This document shows, one piece after another, positions 62,819-64,000 of a stretch of 64,000 nucleotides of DNA (positions within the stretch are counted from its first letter, which is position 1; each line of letters starts with the position of its first letter). The position numbers and the translations under genes are program-made. The notes below the pieces were generated by a model. That model was given only the letters and a program-made list of their open reading frames with translations, was not told the origin of the DNA and searched no databases. Where the stretch lies: NCBI GenBank assembly GCA_002307245.1, contig DBTW01000107.1, positions 1 through 64,000 of the forward strand, in the 5' to 3' direction. Origin of the DNA: Spirochaetaceae bacterium UBA1306 (GTDB lineage Bacteria; Spirochaetota; Spirochaetia; Treponematales; Rectinemataceae).

Positions 62819-64000
62819 TCAGGAAATCTCCGCCGAGAGGACGGTGATGTCGTCCGCCTGGGGCGCCTGGCCGGCGAAGCCGCGGATCTCCTCGTCGAGC
62901 TCCCGTATGATGTCTTCGACCTTCTTCATGCACCGGGGGTAGAGGAAGCTCCGGAGGCGCTCGTCGCCGTAGGCTTCGCCGCGCTCGTCGCGCGCCTCCG
63001 TGAGACCGTCCGAGTGCATGAATAGCCGCATGTTGGGCTGGATCGGGAAGCGATTCCCGCGCGGCTCGACGAAGGCGTTGATGCCCAGGGGCATGAGATC
63101 GGGATTCACTATTTTGCCCTTCGGCTTGCCGCTCTCGGGGTCGGCGTAGAATAAGTAGATCGGCGGGAAGCCACAGTTGAAGAAGGTCGCCTCGCGGGCG
63201 GCGCCGTCCACGAAGGCGAAGGCCCCCGCGACGAAGACTTCCTCGGGCGTCTGGTCCATGACGACGGCGTTGAGCGCGGCCACGATCGCCGAGGGCGAGC
63301 TGGAGCCCAGGGCCCCGCTGACCTTGAGAGTCGAGAAGAACGAGCTGAGGGTGCCGGTGAGTAGGGCGGCTGCCGTGCCCTTGCCGCAGACGTCGAAGCA
63401 GGCGAGCATCGAGAGCGAATCGCGGAGATCCATGAGCTGGATGAAGTCCCCCCCGATCCGGTTGGCCATCCTGACGTACTTTCTCGCGACGACGCCCGGC
63501 CTGGAGACGGAATTCCTGTCCATGAGGAATTCCTGCATGGCCATGGCCTTGTCGAGGTCCTGCATCCTGATCGCGGCGATATTCTTGGTCAGGTTGGCGA
63601 AGCCGCCTATGCCGAAGAAGCGGCCGCTCTCGAAGATCATGAAATCGTCGTAGAGCCTCGAGGGCTCGCGCTTCAGGATCAGGGCCATGGCTTTCTCGCA
63701 ATTTTCCGAGGCGTCGACAGAGAAGGTCGATCGATCGAGGAACCGCTCCACCGGGGGATCGGTAACCGACATGAGGGCCGTCTTCTTCTTGATCAGATCC
63801 GACTTCTGGATGATGCCGATGATGCCGCGGTCGCCCTCGATCGGCAGGGACTCGACGCCGTCCTGGGCCGCGAAGAGCTCCAGGACCTCGGTGATCCCCA
63901 TGCTACAGCTGACGGGCTCGATGAACTTGGTTATGTGGCCGACCTTGGTGATCGAGTAGGATTCCGAAAGGCCCTTCAGCCTCTCCGCGACGAAGTCCCG
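62819..64000 (-). CDS. CBS-domain PP2C-type (SpoIIE/RsbU-like) phosphatase, 5' end missing
   Basis: The frame runs off the right edge without a stop, so the true start is outside; 393 residues are visible. The first part (HITKFIEPVSCSMGITEVLELF, GIIGIIQKSDLIK) is the end of a CBS pair. The rest is a PP2C/SpoIIE catalytic domain: RIGGDFIQLMDL, FDVCGKGTAAALLTG, FFNCGFPPIYLFY, HSDGLTEARDERGEAYGDE and DDITVL. Such phosphatases dephosphorylate anti-anti-sigma factors in partner switching. The receiver-HATPase-cNMP protein at 18576 could belong to the same kind of pathway, which is only a suggestion. Confidence 0.85.
   Translation of the reverse strand, partial: RDFVAERLKGLSESYSITKVGHITKFIEPVSCSMGITEVLELFAAQDGVESLPIEGDRGIIGIIQKSDLIKKKTALMSVTDPPVERFLDRSTFSVDASENCEKAMALILKREPSRLYDDFMIFESGRFFGIGGFANLTKNIAAIRMQDLDKAMAMQEFLMDRNSVSRPGVVARKYVRMANRIGGDFIQLMDLRDSLSMLACFDVCGKGTAAALLTGTLSSFFSTLKVSGALGSSSPSAIVAALNAVVMDQTPEEVFVAGAFAFVDGAAREATFFNCGFPPIYLFYADPESGKPKGKIVNPDLMPLGINAFVEPRGNRFPIQPNMRLFMHSDGLTEARDERGEAYGDERLRSFLYPRCMKKVEDIIRELDEEIRGFAGQAPQADDITVLSAEIS

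Noticed and set aside
62790..63701. A 303-codon minus-strand frame over the PP2C phosphatase
   Set aside because: Arg/Gly-rich translation in a shifted frame of a clear gene.

Overview
The window is GC-rich chromosomal DNA from a diderm bacterium, most likely a spirochaete of the Treponema/Spirochaeta type. That assignment is inference. It rests on the gene order around dnaA, a fused aroDE gene, lipobox and outer-barrel-like exported proteins, a receiver-like/HATPase/cyclic-nucleotide regulator, and many secreted proteins I cannot assign. No rRNA, prophage, transposase or CRISPR array was seen. Coding density is very high, with many ATGA start/stop overlaps.

Left part (1-15.6 kb): the replication-origin neighbourhood. 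A TrpB-like enzyme (cut by the window edge) and a radical SAM protein are followed by two perfect parS palindromes. gyrB-gyrA run leftward and dnaA, dnaN, recF and a dciA-like gene run rightward. AT-rich DNA with DnaA boxes lies on both sides of dnaA. Next comes the conserved rpmH-rnpA-yidD-yidC-jag operon behind a good promoter. One parS site forms the stem of the gyrA terminator, and rnpA has no ordinary start codon.

Middle-left (15.6-26.5 kb): housekeeping and stress genes: an AlkX/YcaQ-type glycosylase, a DUF1646 transporter, a DinB-fold protein, a regulator fusing receiver-like, HATPase and cNMP domains, a tRNA with a CAT anticodon followed by a 150-bp duplication of its 3' end, a bis-haem membrane protein, a CNNM/CorC protein, tag, a nitroreductase, ferritin and threonine synthase.

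Centre (26.5-37.1 kb): a continuous same-strand sugar sensing and uptake locus. It encodes a YesM/LytS-type kinase, an AraC-type response regulator, a lipoprotein made of two tandem sugar-binding domains, a small exported protein, and a YtfQ-YtfR-YtfT-YjfF-type ABC importer (galactofuranose-like), ending at a strong terminator. The second domain of the tandem lipoprotein resembles the importer's own binding protein, so sensing and uptake probably use the same ligand type. This is the best candidate for an undescribed system here.

Right part (37.1-64 kb): an orphan PTS IIC, a DEAD-box helicase, a cluster of exported proteins of unknown function, a pentapeptide-repeat protein, a C_GCAxxG_C_C protein, era and aroDE, a free-standing DbpA-type RNA-binding protein, a metallo-hydrolase, ApbE, PAP2 and GGDEF-EAL proteins, tRNA-Leu, ada, a YkgJ-like protein, a Fur/PerR regulator, rubrerythrin, MFS and TSUP transporters, a divergent HAD-like protein, pth, a GH36 alpha-galactosidase, a barrel-like exported protein, and a CBS-PP2C phosphatase cut by the right edge.
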